Positions 34,289-45,646 of a DNA stretch of 64,000 nucleotides are shown here, piece by piece (positions within the stretch are counted from its first letter, which is position 1; each line of letters opens with the position of its first letter). Origin of the DNA: Parus major (Eukaryota; Chordata; Aves; Passeriformes; Paridae); NCBI RefSeq assembly GCF_001522545.3, contig NC_031770.1:90786339-90850338 (forward strand). Reading direction: 5' to 3'. The translations under genes were made by a program, and so were the position numbers. The notes under the pieces were generated by a model. That model was not told where the DNA came from. It did no database searches and saw only the letters and a program-made list of their open reading frames with translations.

Positions 34289-35861
34289 ATAACAATGGTA
34301 CTTTCAGGTACAGGTAAATGAGAGCATTTGTGCACTGTCCAACAGCAGTTTGCTGCTCAGAACCACTCAGTTATGCTGCTGTTGTCTTAGGTGTTGTCCA
34401 AAATATGCACAAGAATCGTGACCCCTGAAGGTAAAAACTCAATTAAAAAATAAACTACTCTTTGATTCTAGAAGAATGATACACTGCCCAGTGTAAAAAA
34501 ATAAGTCTTTGTGGTGACAGACTGTCAGGTGAAATATGAACATCCAGCATAGACAGCTGATGGAAATCATTTCATTGACATATTCTTCAATAGTGCCACT
34601 GAAGAAGATAAGATATCTCAAAAAAGAAGCTACATATGAAAAAATACAACAGCATTTAATGGGGTTTTCAGTCAGGACTATTCTAATTTTTTTGATCAAT
34701 AATTACTCTTGTTATTTGTCCTCTTCTACTCAATTTTTTTTCTAAGATATTTTGTCTATGATTACATTTATTCTTAAAGTCTATTAGGCAGTGACATAGG
34801 TATGGTGTGATCTATTAATTTGCTTTATGGTATATCCCAGAGTATATGGAATCATGATTCAACAGATTATATGGACATAGAAAGATGAAATGAACAATGT
34901 AGACAACATTGTGACAAGAAACTCAAGTCTGGGAAATGTTATTTCTTGCATAACAAGTATTTAAAAAAACCCCTTATTTTCTGAAACTTAGGGCATAGGA
35001 GCTTCATGCTGCCCTATATTTTGCAGACAACATAGCTCAGATTAGTTCCCTCATATCCATCAATCATTATTCAGGGTTTTTTCTGACTTCCATTGCTGGC
35101 ATTTATTTTACTGGAGAACAGTGCATAATCAGCTTCCCTTTTTGCCACCAGTAACACAGGAATACTGATGCAGTCTTACTGAGCAGAACTGGTGGTATAT
35201 CTCAAAACTTGAAGCATCTTCTGGTAATAGTCTTCAGTGGAAGTTCTGGAGCCACTGCTGTGGTCTGATGTGGTCTCAAATAATGACTGGTGCTCTCAAG
35301 GGCATGGTAGCCCAGCTGTTAGGCTGATACAGGCTTTATGCTGACATGCTGAAAACCATGGGTTTTATCTTGTATGACTGGCAGGGCTGGCACTATCAGA
35401 TTTGCATAATTAAACACTATTTCTCTTTCTTTTTCTGTTACTGTTTCTTTAAAATTTTCCTTTTGCAGAGCTTATCTTTCTTGCTGCAGTCACTCTATTA
35501 TTTCCTCTTTTGCTGAATAAGATATCTTTTTTATTATTCTCCAATGCAGTTGTTTAACATTCTCAAGGAGGAAAATGCCCAGGGTCTAATCTGTGGTGAC
35601 TCTTGCACTGGGGGCAACCAGCACAAAGGCTGAAGATGGGCACAGGGCACTCTTAAGAAGTCAGGGACATAAACTGTGCCCAGATTTTGTGTACATCCCA
35701 TGAATTTGGTTAAGTTTCTGTCTTTGAGTATTTAAAAATGCAAAAAGTGTCACATCAAATCAGACCAAAATAACCTCTTTCTGACAATGGCCATTAGCAA
35801 ATGCATAGAAAAAAAAATGCAGGAAGCAAGATATAGACAGGCTTATATTTTAGCAGCCTCT
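34289..35861. other. CSMD1 intron 1, no gene; tRNA-like box pair noted
   Basis: AT-rich intron sequence beginning with the right target duplication of the LTR. A weak tRNA-like A-box/B-box pair occurs at 35308-35371 and is described in the findings. No CSMD1 exon is recognised. Confidence 0.45.
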
Positions 35862-36062
35862 GGTCAGTTTAGAGAACTCAGCTAGAGGTTGCATCGATGT
35901 TCAACATCCATCAACAAATTTAACCTTTGTGAATCTGTTCTTGAACCTATTCATAATGCAGACTACCACACTATTTCCTGACAATCTGTTTTACAATTTA
36001 ATTCCTGCTGTGTGGAAAAACACTGCATTTTGCTTGTTTTGAAACTTCTACCTGCTTATTTC
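35862..36062 (-). mobile_element. Ancient CR1/L3-like LINE 3' relic, antisense
   Basis: Read on the minus strand, the interval gives TTTTTCCACACAGCAGGAAT, then a degraded AACTCATTGCCACAGGATGT-like segment, then GGTTCAAGAACAGATTCACA and a final GATGGATGTTGAACATCGAT. This follows the 3' end of old amniote CR1/L3-type elements (FTQR-VNLWN-LP, then FK-ELD-F). It is strongly decayed and the limits are approximate. Confidence 0.5.
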
Positions 36063-39000
36063 AGTGAGCATTTCTAGCTCTTCAGAAATACTTCACACAT
36101 CACAGAACTTTCTATCTGATAGACAGGAAGGATTTATGTGAATCTGTAGATTACATACTTTTCCCATGTAAATGCAAGAAATCCATATGGATATTTAGAG
36201 TACCTAACTTCAATCAATACTAATGCATGATTCCCAAGTGCATCTCATAATTTTTAATGATTATGATATTGTAGTCAGTGCTGCTGATGCACTTAAAAGA
36301 ATAATAATCTGTATTTCATTTCAAATAGACACTTCCCTTTATCCCCCAACTCTGTTACCTAGTTTTCATTGTCATAATGATATTTTTTTGTTTTCTTTCC
36401 AATAAATAGTAAAGACTTTACCTGGTGACCATCCGGATGACAGCAATGTTCAACAATTTGCCCTATGAGAGATTTCTGGAGGGACAACAGAGAAAAAAAC
36501 TTGGAATATTAGGTCCTGGTGGGAAATGAATACATCAAATCAGGCACTTAGTGATCTAATCACCTCTCCCACTGATGTTGACCTTCATGGAGTGTGTTTA
36601 GTACCTCAGTGATAGTATGAGGTGCACTAAATAGTTGCTTCATCTTCCATATATGCTGTTTGCCCCTCTGTGGTCCAGTGTTTCACCTGTCACAAGTCAT
36701 ATCTTGATGGTGTTCTCTTTCCTGGGACAATTTTTTTTTAGGGAAAAAAAGCAAGGTGAAAACTGGTGTGAGAAAACTGGTGTGATAAACTTGATTGATG
36801 TGATCTGGTGAAGGATTTGCTTTCTGTGAAGATTAGGGAAGTGCTGCAAGAATTTCTGGTAGAAAAGGTTTAAGAAGAGGTCCATTATACTGTGAATGCT
36901 AAAACTACTTCAGGCTTATAAGTAAATCAATTTATCCCCTCTCAAGACCCAGGTCTAAAACAAATTGTGAAAAAAAACATAAGAAACACAAAAAACATTG
37001 AAAATTCTGCACCTAGACAGATACTTCACTCAAAACTTAAAACATGCAAGATACTCTGTGAGCTCAAATTCTTAGGTTTCCTGTTGCAGTTTCATGTTAA
37101 AAAATTTGTTACTGTCTGAAAAAGAATTTTTTCTGTTGTTGCCTAAGACAGAAGCCTTCCTACATGCATTTAAGATGGCTATAGAGGATGTACAAATTCT
37201 GGCTTTCCCTTCTATTCTACCTCTTCCTCTCAGGACTATCAGTGGAAAAACCTATCAATATCATAAAAACAAAACAAAATGATGCAAATAAATACTCAGC
37301 AAGAGCATAGCTGATCACTGTGAACAAGAAAGTGAGATAGAAGAAATAAGAACTTTACTTTTTTCTTTAATGTTAGCAAGTCTTCCATAACTGTTCTTCC
37401 TCTTTCACTGTGAAAAGCTGTTTCATTTCCATACAGGAGAAAATTCTGAATATTTCTTACAGAGTCTATTCAGGAAAGGAAGGTATTAATTACTCTTTTC
37501 CTGTGCAAACAAAACTATTCCTTTTATCTTTTTATCTTTTATCTTTTGAGATGGGGCAAGAACACACATTAGTGTGCACAGTATAGTGCATGTACCTGAA
37601 AATTTCAGAAAATAAAAACCTGGTAATAATTCTAATACAATATAATGGATTGTATAAGTTCAGGAGCTAGATCTGAGATATGCTGAACTCTTGAGTTTCT
37701 AATTTATTTTCTGGATGTTGTGGATGCTCTGTGGTAAATAAATACACAGAAGAATTTAGGCATCAGGTTTTCCCTTTATTGTGAAGATATTTACATCTAG
37801 TACTTGGATTTTATGGAATTACCACTCAACAGCTGCTTTAACCCCAAATCCAGACAAAGTTACACAGTCTATTTTTCATTAGAAAATATACTTTGAGCTT
37901 AAAATTACATTTCTTGGCATACTCAGAATGGTTGCATACTGTGTCCGTTTGTATAGGACTGTTATTGCACAGTCATTGTAATCTTCAATATAGATAGGAA
38001 TAAAACAGCTTGGCTGTCTTTAACAAGGCTGCCAACTTTGGCCTTATGTAAGAAACTTCTGGGGGTGGAAGTAGTGCCCTCTTACCTTCCCACAGTAGAG
38101 ACAGTAATTTAACAGTTGGAGTGCTTAGCTACCTTGTGAAAAAACTACATTCATCTACCTCTTTCCTTAGAAAATTAAAGCCTGCCTCCTCTTTTTTTGT
38201 TTCTTCTTTTTGGTTTTTTTTTCCTGTCATATGCTGTGACTGCCATAGGCTCTCTTTGCTGGGGCCATGAAGGTTTCCAGTTAAAGTTTCCTTTAATGGT
38301 AGAAGATTTGTGTTCCAAACCTTGCTTAAATGAAATCAATATTAAATATTTAAAAAGCTGTTGGAATAGGAACTGGACACCTACTGGTCCCCTCTTACAT
38401 GAAGGGCATTAATCACCACATCAGAGTCATACTTCTGGATGGGTTTCTGTCTTGCTCAGTGAATATTCAATTTTTCTATGAAAAGTGGAATTGCAAGTAG
38501 TCAACTTGGAATACTGCTTTGAGCTTCATTTGCCAGTAAGTACCTAAAAGATAAGTGCTGCAAAACCTATTTTTAACTCATTTCTGGAAATAATCAATAG
38601 CTTTTATCACTAGGGACTTAACAACCACCATGTTATGCCCATCACATAAATCTACAGTCTTATAAAGAGAGGTAAGCTACTCTCATGAAGATTGATTAAT
38701 TTGTCCCATAGTTCATATTTATTTAAAACTTAGGCAATTTTTTTTTTCTAGTAAAAAGTCTGCAATGCCACTTAATTTATATCTGCCACAACTCTGCTGG
38801 AATCATCACTGATATCTGAGAGATAAAATTTAGGTCTAGATATAACACTCCCCTTTGAAATTTCCATGCATTAGTATAATGGTGCCCAGTTACCTTGGCA
38901 ATGAATGTAGTATAAATACATGTGTGCACATGTGTCTCAGACAGAGAGACAGAATTGAGTGATTTGAGCCTCTTGTAGAGGTAGCACCATACTTACCTTT

Positions 39001-39779
39001 CACTATCCACCAAGTTTTGTCCATTTTTCTAATAATGCAAAAAACTTTCCCTTTGTTTATAAGTGCAGTAGTCGCTGCAAGTTCCTGCAAGCATCCCAGC
39101 AAGATGCCACTTGTGGAATACTTCATCCTAACTCATTGAAGTTTAACAGCTCAAGCCCATGACCTTGAACTTGCACCAGGGATTTCTGAAATACTGGAAT
39201 GATGTGCTGGCAGTGTATTCCCTCACTTATCAAATGCAACATTACATGGATTTTCACCTCAAGACACAAGGAGTCATGTAATACAGACTGGAGGACACAG
39301 ATGTGTAAATTTATCACCAAATCCATTTCCCTCAGGATGACATATTGCATTTTGGCTCCCTGTAAACAGAAGAATGCATTTAGAAAAGCTTTTTGTTAGC
39401 TATTTGATGCTAAGGATTGGGGCACCCTGGAAAGTTTTCCCCAGAAATTTAATTTTACCACTTTATATTGACAACAAGAGTTTGTTCTATTTTGCTACAT
39501 GTAATAAAATGGCACATACAAATGAGCACCAAAATAGAAAAAAAAAAAATCAAAAAACACACCACAGCAGAAAAAGGCATGATTTCATTATATTTGGGAT
39601 CTTTTTCAACAAAACCAGTTTTGAAAATTAGTGTTTAAGCAGCTAGTAAGGAACCCAGAGGGACAGAAGTCTATTTACTGAGACAATTTACACTAGATCT
39701 ATCTAGGAATGATTTTTTTCAGATTGAAAAAAAGGAAGTAAATCTTCAAAAATAATTAAAGACACTCCAAGAAACCGTG
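36063..39779. other. CSMD1 intron 1, no further gene
   Basis: AT-rich intron sequence with chance ORFs only. A TTTATCTTT-type short repeat lies at 37522-37547. An imperfect GAAAACTGGTGTGA duplication is near 36757-36785. No recognised exon or RNA. Confidence 0.5.
37522..37547. repeat. (TTTTATC)n short tandem repeat
   Basis: Three to four imperfect copies of a seven- to eight-base TTTTATCT unit. Confidence 0.8.
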
Positions 39780-40215
39780 CATCAGTGAATTTAACAAGGG
39801 TTGTGGGGAAAATTAAACTACCATAAGGAAGTGTGAAAGAACAGCTTGAAAATCAGTTTGATTAAGGATAACCAGCATAGATTCAGTCAGGGGAGGTCAT
39901 GCTTAACTAACCGATGGAGTTCTTTGAAGATTTTACTGCCACTGTAGATAAGGGAAATTCAATGGATGTAATCTACTTGTACGCTTTGACAAGGCACCAC
40001 ATCTGAGATTAATGGCTAAGAGAAATCAGCATGAAAGTAAAGAAACTGTGGGATGGAAAACTAACTTAACTAGGCCACAAAGAGAAAATCTGGACACAGT
40101 TTCTGAGGATTCAGTGTTGGGCCTTCTGTTATTCATGATTATGTATGGCTGAATGTAAGTGGTGAAGGGGGGTAGAATTTGTAGCTTATGCAGAATCTAA
40201 AAGCATAGCAAGAAG
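39780..40215 (+). mobile_element. Ancient CR1/L3-like LINE relic (RT region)
   Basis: A heavily decayed RT-coding segment in + orientation. At 39860-39915 the sequence resembles the NQHGF-G-SC-TN motif. At 39950-40010 it follows D-GNS-DV-YLDF-KAFD-VPH (GATAAGGGAAATTCAATGGA, then CTTTGACAAGGCACC). At 40100-40130 it resembles the SVLGPLLF block. At 40175-40200 a possible YADDTK remnant follows. Stops and indels break every frame. It belongs to the old CR1/L3 group, not the young bird CR1 copies elsewhere in the window. Confidence 0.6.
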
Positions 40216-43200
40216 TGCAGAGCAATATGCTCATGTTCAAAGGTGTTGTGTGCTCTATATAACTTGTTTAGCAAAAAACCCCAGAATTTTGCTGGGAAAA
40301 CTCAGATAATTAATATAAAAATACAAAGCCTTAGTACCAAATATTCACTAAATAAAACAGTCATCCAATATACTAAGCAATTAAATAAATTGGGAATTAT
40401 TAAGGATATAAACTGAAGTCATCAGCCCAGAGGAAAGCAGCATTTTAAAATATCAAGATGCAAAGATATTTTAGAACACAGAAAACATTTTCCTGTTGGG
40501 ATTCATTGTAGGGAAACAAAGGATGTAAGGTCCCAGTAGCTGTGAAGAATGTTACAGAACCTCAGGGTTTTTTAATGTAAACTGGGAAAATATATGATGT
40601 TTTCATTATAATAGGGACCCAGGCATAGTCAAAATTAAGGTACTATTCTCTTAGGCTAATACTAATGAGAGAGAGAACCTTTCTGTGCCAAGGAGCTTAT
40701 AATAAAAAAGGTTAACTACACAGGCAAGGGGAAAAAAGACACAAAGAACACAATAATTTATCCAAAGAAGATGTGTGTCTAAATTTTGATCTAGGGTTCA
40801 TATTTTGAGTCCTAAGTCAATATTTTATATAATGAGCTACATTATTTCTTTATAGGTATCAGGGGTTTGCTTAAAATGAAGTAGAAAACTTCAGGTGATT
40901 ACCTTTTTTATACATATATATAAGCTTAGAAATAGAATATTCTTATTCTCATTTTATGCAGGGCTTAACCTTAGTCAATGTCTTCACGGAGCCTTACTTA
41001 AATCTAATAAAGATTAGAATAAATTCTTAAGGAATCTTTATATTCCTTCCTAACTATTTGAGTTTCAGAGCAAAAAGTACATATTCATTTTTGAGAGAAA
41101 ATAATTAGATAATATATACATAAATAAGTTCAGTAGACATTTGGTTTTATGTGAGAAAACTGAAGAGAACAAAGACATTTGAAGAAAATGGTTATTTTTT
41201 GATTAAAATATTCTTCATTCATTATGGCTCTCTTATTCTCTAAGGTCTTCAAGAAAAAAAAAATTGTTCTCGGAAGATCAGCATTCCTCTAGTTATGGAA
41301 AGTTTCTTTGCTATGTGACTCAGAGCCTTTAAATTCATATATTTAATCTTTTCTTTCATACATACATTCACTCTTACAACTAGGGCTATATCCAAAAAGA
41401 GACTTTGCTACTAAAGCACTAGGAGCCCTGGTGCCTAACTTCCAAACATCTGGTCACAAAACCTGAAACCACAAATCTGTGAGCTTTATTTCTTTATTTC
41501 TTGGAGTAAAATCATAAATAGGCACTAGGCAGGGTGTTTTGTATTGTGTCTCCTACACAATAGATACACTAGATTGTAGATACAATATTATTTCTCCTCT
41601 AGAAGTATTTTACTCAGCCTTGTGCAAAGGAGATACATCTTGACTACTTGATCTACTACTACCTCATCTTTCTAGCTATCCTCTTGTCTTCCTAAACCAT
41701 AAGACAAGCAGTTAGAATTTGAATTTTAAGGTTGGATAATGTGGAGGGTCTTACCTGTTTCTCACACTGTTTCAGTGCAATGCACTCCCAGATCCAGCAC
41801 CCTCATTGCTTCAGTACCTACATCTCTAAAGACAGAGGGAACAGACCAGAAAGTGCTTACATGAGGTAACGCTTCTTACTAGTCCAACATTAGCATCATT
41901 ATCTTCTTACTAGCAGGCAACATTAGCATTTCCACACATCATACATTCAGTGGCTCAGCCTGTACACCAAATTCCATGAAATCTCAGTCCAAGGTTGACC
42001 ATTCTTTGCTCTGATAGCACATAAGGTCCTGTCTGGTGGTAACCATTGATCTTATTCCCAAACTATTATCTTATTCTTTATATAGTTTTGGCTCATGTAA
42101 AATGCTACTGATCTTCTGGTCTGAGCATTATTCAGCGTGAATTTTGCAATTAGAACATGAGTCAAAGAAGATATTTATGGCCATAGTTCAGTAATGGTTC
42201 TGAACTGACTCACCTACTATTAAGGAATCACTATTAAGGAATTCACTGTCCACAGGGAAAGATGCCATCTGAAGGCAAGGAACTCCCAGAAACTTGGGTC
42301 AGGGACATTTTCTGTCTCATCTCATGTCAATCCTGAACATAAACACAGGTAGGGTCAGGGGACACAGATCTCTTTTAGGGTTTGTTTCACTTAAATTAAA
42401 ACAGTTCAAAACTGATGCAGTTGATTTGGGAGAAAATTACAGTATCTTACTGATCTGGTAGGATTCCATGGAAAGTTTGGGACTGTAAAGCCTCCTATAA
42501 AGACTTTTTACACTTGCTATATGGAAGCCATTGGAAAAAGTTCAAGCCTCACATAGTTTAGGTGCTGCAAGGTTGAGGCAGAAATTATTCCTGAATAAAG
42601 ACTTGTTCTATTTAAGCCCTCACCTTGTTTCCAGCAAAGAGGGTGCTACCCTGCTGGTTCAGGAGTGCAGGGCAGTACCTCCTAAGCCCATGAGGTGGGC
42701 AGAGGCAGCACTGCCAGCCATGGCCACACAACACCCTGAGCCTGGCTGGTGCAGGGCTGGCAGGCGGGGAGGCCAGTGGGACAGCACAAGCCAGGGAGGC
42801 TCCTTTCCTCCCTCCCTGCTCTGACATGCAGAGTCCAAGGGTGCCTGCAGGTGTGACTGCTGTGAAAGACAAGAATCTGATTTCTAAATAGTCAGCTTTG
42901 CTTTTGAACTTTACTATAGTTATAACTGGAGTTATTGAAATGATCTTTCTCAAGCATAAAAAAGTGAATTTTAAATTTTCTGATTAGATAATGAGTAGTC
43001 CTTTTCTGAACCAAAAAGAAATCCAGGTTAACATTTTGCAGAACAGTTTATTTAGAACACTGACAGCAAAAGCTGTTTCTTGAAAAGAAGAAAATGAGTA
43101 CATTTACTTGATGCAGGGTGTTATAGCTGAGTCAAGAAGAGGCATAATCTTTTCTGTTTACCATTTCTTTCGCTATGCATTTATTCTGTTAACATTAAAG

Positions 43201-45427
43201 TCAAGCAAAACATTTTTTTTCTTTATAAATGTCTTGAGAATATCACCTGTGTTAGGCAGCTCATTAAACATTTGCTGCTCAAAACACACAGGTGGAGAGA
43301 TCTGCCTTAGATATTTATATAAAATCAGGCAAATGACTTTCAGGTCATGCTCACCAACCATATTTAATCAAAAAAGAAAGTTAATTTTTTTTTTCTGTGG
43401 CAAGACAGCACAAATGTAAAATCAGATTTCAAATAAGGAGATTTTTGTTTATGTGAAAGCTTCCCTGGCCTTTCCCAGTTAATATTCTTAAAGAAATGTG
43501 CAGCTGAAAAAGTTGTAAAACTGTAGTATCTTTATTACTTCATTTTACCTAGCAAGGTCCTTAAGCTTTTGTAACTCATAAAAGCAAAGGTATTGTTTTG
43601 GGCTTGTTTAGGAAACAGAAGGCAACAAAATCTCACAGCATTTCTGCATGTCAGAATTTCCATAATTTCCAATACACGATTGGTCACCTACAAAGATCTA
43701 CTGTGTGTTTTGTGTGACCTAGCCAGACCTGAATTTTTATTTTAGAAATCACTTAAATTATTTTTATATTATCTCAACTGATCTCATTGTTGACAACAGT
43801 TCTGACATTTTCAGACATGCTGTAATCATATGATTATGTGTAACTTAAAAAAAGTGGAGCTATTGATTGCTTTCAGAAAATACTACTGTGACCCTGTCTA
43901 TTTTCCCTTATGGGTTTTATTCAGATAACAGGATTCCACTGGATATCGTATGACAGACTGGGTCAGATACCAAACAATCACAAAGTACAAAGGTGAGATT
44001 CCAGAGGGAAAAGTATGCTTACCAACTTGTTATCTTTTCATACACATTTTAAAGTTAACTTACTGGATAAAAAAAGCAAGCCTTTTGACCACTTTCTACA
44101 AAGAACAGCAACAGTGTCCTGTGGAGCTTTATGGATAGTGAAGTAAATTTTTTAAACATAGGATTTAGTGGTTGTAAAAGGTTAATCCATCTGGGTGTCT
44201 CGGGCATCAAAATATTATTTTCAAAGTGATTTGGACATTTAGAGCAAGTCCTGTTAAAGGATTCAAGTGCTACAATGAGTAGAACCAAAGGACTCTCCCC
44301 AGGCATCAGACTCCCTACATTTTTGTAGGGAGCATCAGATGCCTCTGAACAGACCCAAACAGCAGTAGACTGAATGGGGCATGTCCAGCAGACAGCAATT
44401 AGAGAATATTTTGGTCTCTCAGAACATCAGAGAATCACAATCCCTTTTTACAAGTCAGTTACAGAAGCTTCCCCTGAGTTAGGATGCCTGAATGTTTTCT
44501 TTACAGAAAACCAGCCAAGGGCACTTTTTAGAGGATTGCTACCAGAAGAGGAAGGAGCAATACTGTAATCTTTACACAAAGTAGATTAGTTGCAGAATAT
44601 TCCAAATGCAATTTCTTTTTGCCATAATAGATTTATATCTATATTTCTAATTCCCATAGAAGTGATTCTAACCATTAATCTCAGGCTGAGAGTTGTGCTG
44701 TGGTTTGTGCTTCCCATGAAAATATTTTCACTGTGCAGAAAAGAATTGCGGGTACCTTGGCTCAGTGAGGTGCATCTAGAAGTTTGAGAACTCATGTGGC
44801 AAGAATATTTTTTATTTCAACAAATAATTATGGTTCTTAAGAAATAAGTAAATCCTGGCAGAAGAACTGAATCTTAGCTTTTCCCATTCCTAAATAAATG
44901 TCCAGGTTATCAGATTACATTTTCACTTGTCATTTACAAGTGACAGTCTTCCCAAGAGAAGACTGTCTACATATGCCATACAAACTTAGTCAGTTTCAAA
45001 CGGAAAGGCTGAGGACATGAGCTGTGTTTAGGATACCAGTAGATTGAGGAGATACAGATTTGAATCCCTCTGCCAAAGGGCTAATGGCCTGGATGGATAG
45101 TGCTTTAACACTAGCGAGAAACTACCTTTATTTTGTGTTCAGTCTGATCTGTTGAAATGCTCTAACAGCACTCATCAGATCATATCTTTCACTTAACATG
45201 GAGACAGACTTTCTATATTCACGTATTCTTTGAGATGCCAGTATTAAAATGCTGTTGAGTTTGCTCCAAGGCAGACCAGTATATATTTTGGGTACTCTCC
45301 TGAGGAAAACATGGTGCCTAGAGGTGAGGTTCCAGCAGAGTAATCCCTTGCCCTCATACTAGTAATTAAGACCCTCTGTGGAGTTAGTCTTTTGATATTC
45401 TAATGACTTTTACTCAGTTTTTTATAG
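40216..45427. other. CSMD1 intron 1, no gene; GC-rich patch and hairpins
   Basis: AT-rich intron sequence. A tandem duplication of about 25 bp lies at 41872-41929 and a 14-bp one at 42216-42244. A GC-rich patch stands out at 42640-42860. Perfect short hairpins occur at 44311-44332 and 44923-44967. No exon or RNA gene was recognised. Confidence 0.5.
41872..41929 (+). repeat. Tandem duplication (period 31 bp)
   Basis: CTTCTTACTAGTCCAACATT followed by AGCAT is repeated 31 bp later as CTTCTTACTAGCAGGCAACA followed by TTAGCAT, a two-copy imperfect tandem duplication. Confidence 0.75.
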
Positions 45428-45646
45428 ACTTATAGAACGGTTTGAGTGGGAAGAGACCTTAAGGATCATTTAATTCCAATTGCTGTGGGCAGGGAAACTT
45501 TCTCTAGAGCTCGTTGCTCAGAGCCCCATCCAAGCTGGTCTTTAACACTTCCAAAGGATGGGGCACCCACATCTTCTCTGAGCAACCTGTTCCAATGCTT
45601 CATCACCCTCACAGTTTTTAAAATTTTTATTTCTTTTGAATCTAGG
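45428..45646 (-). mobile_element. CR1 LINE 3' fragment, antisense in intron 1
   Basis: The complement of a CR1 3' end. It starts with TATAGAACGGTTTGAGTGGG and passes through AAGAGACCTTAAGGATCATT, CCCCATCCAAGCTGGTCTTT and CAACCTGTTCCAATGC. It is truncated after the CCCTCACAGT segment. About 220 bases remain. Confidence 0.9.
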
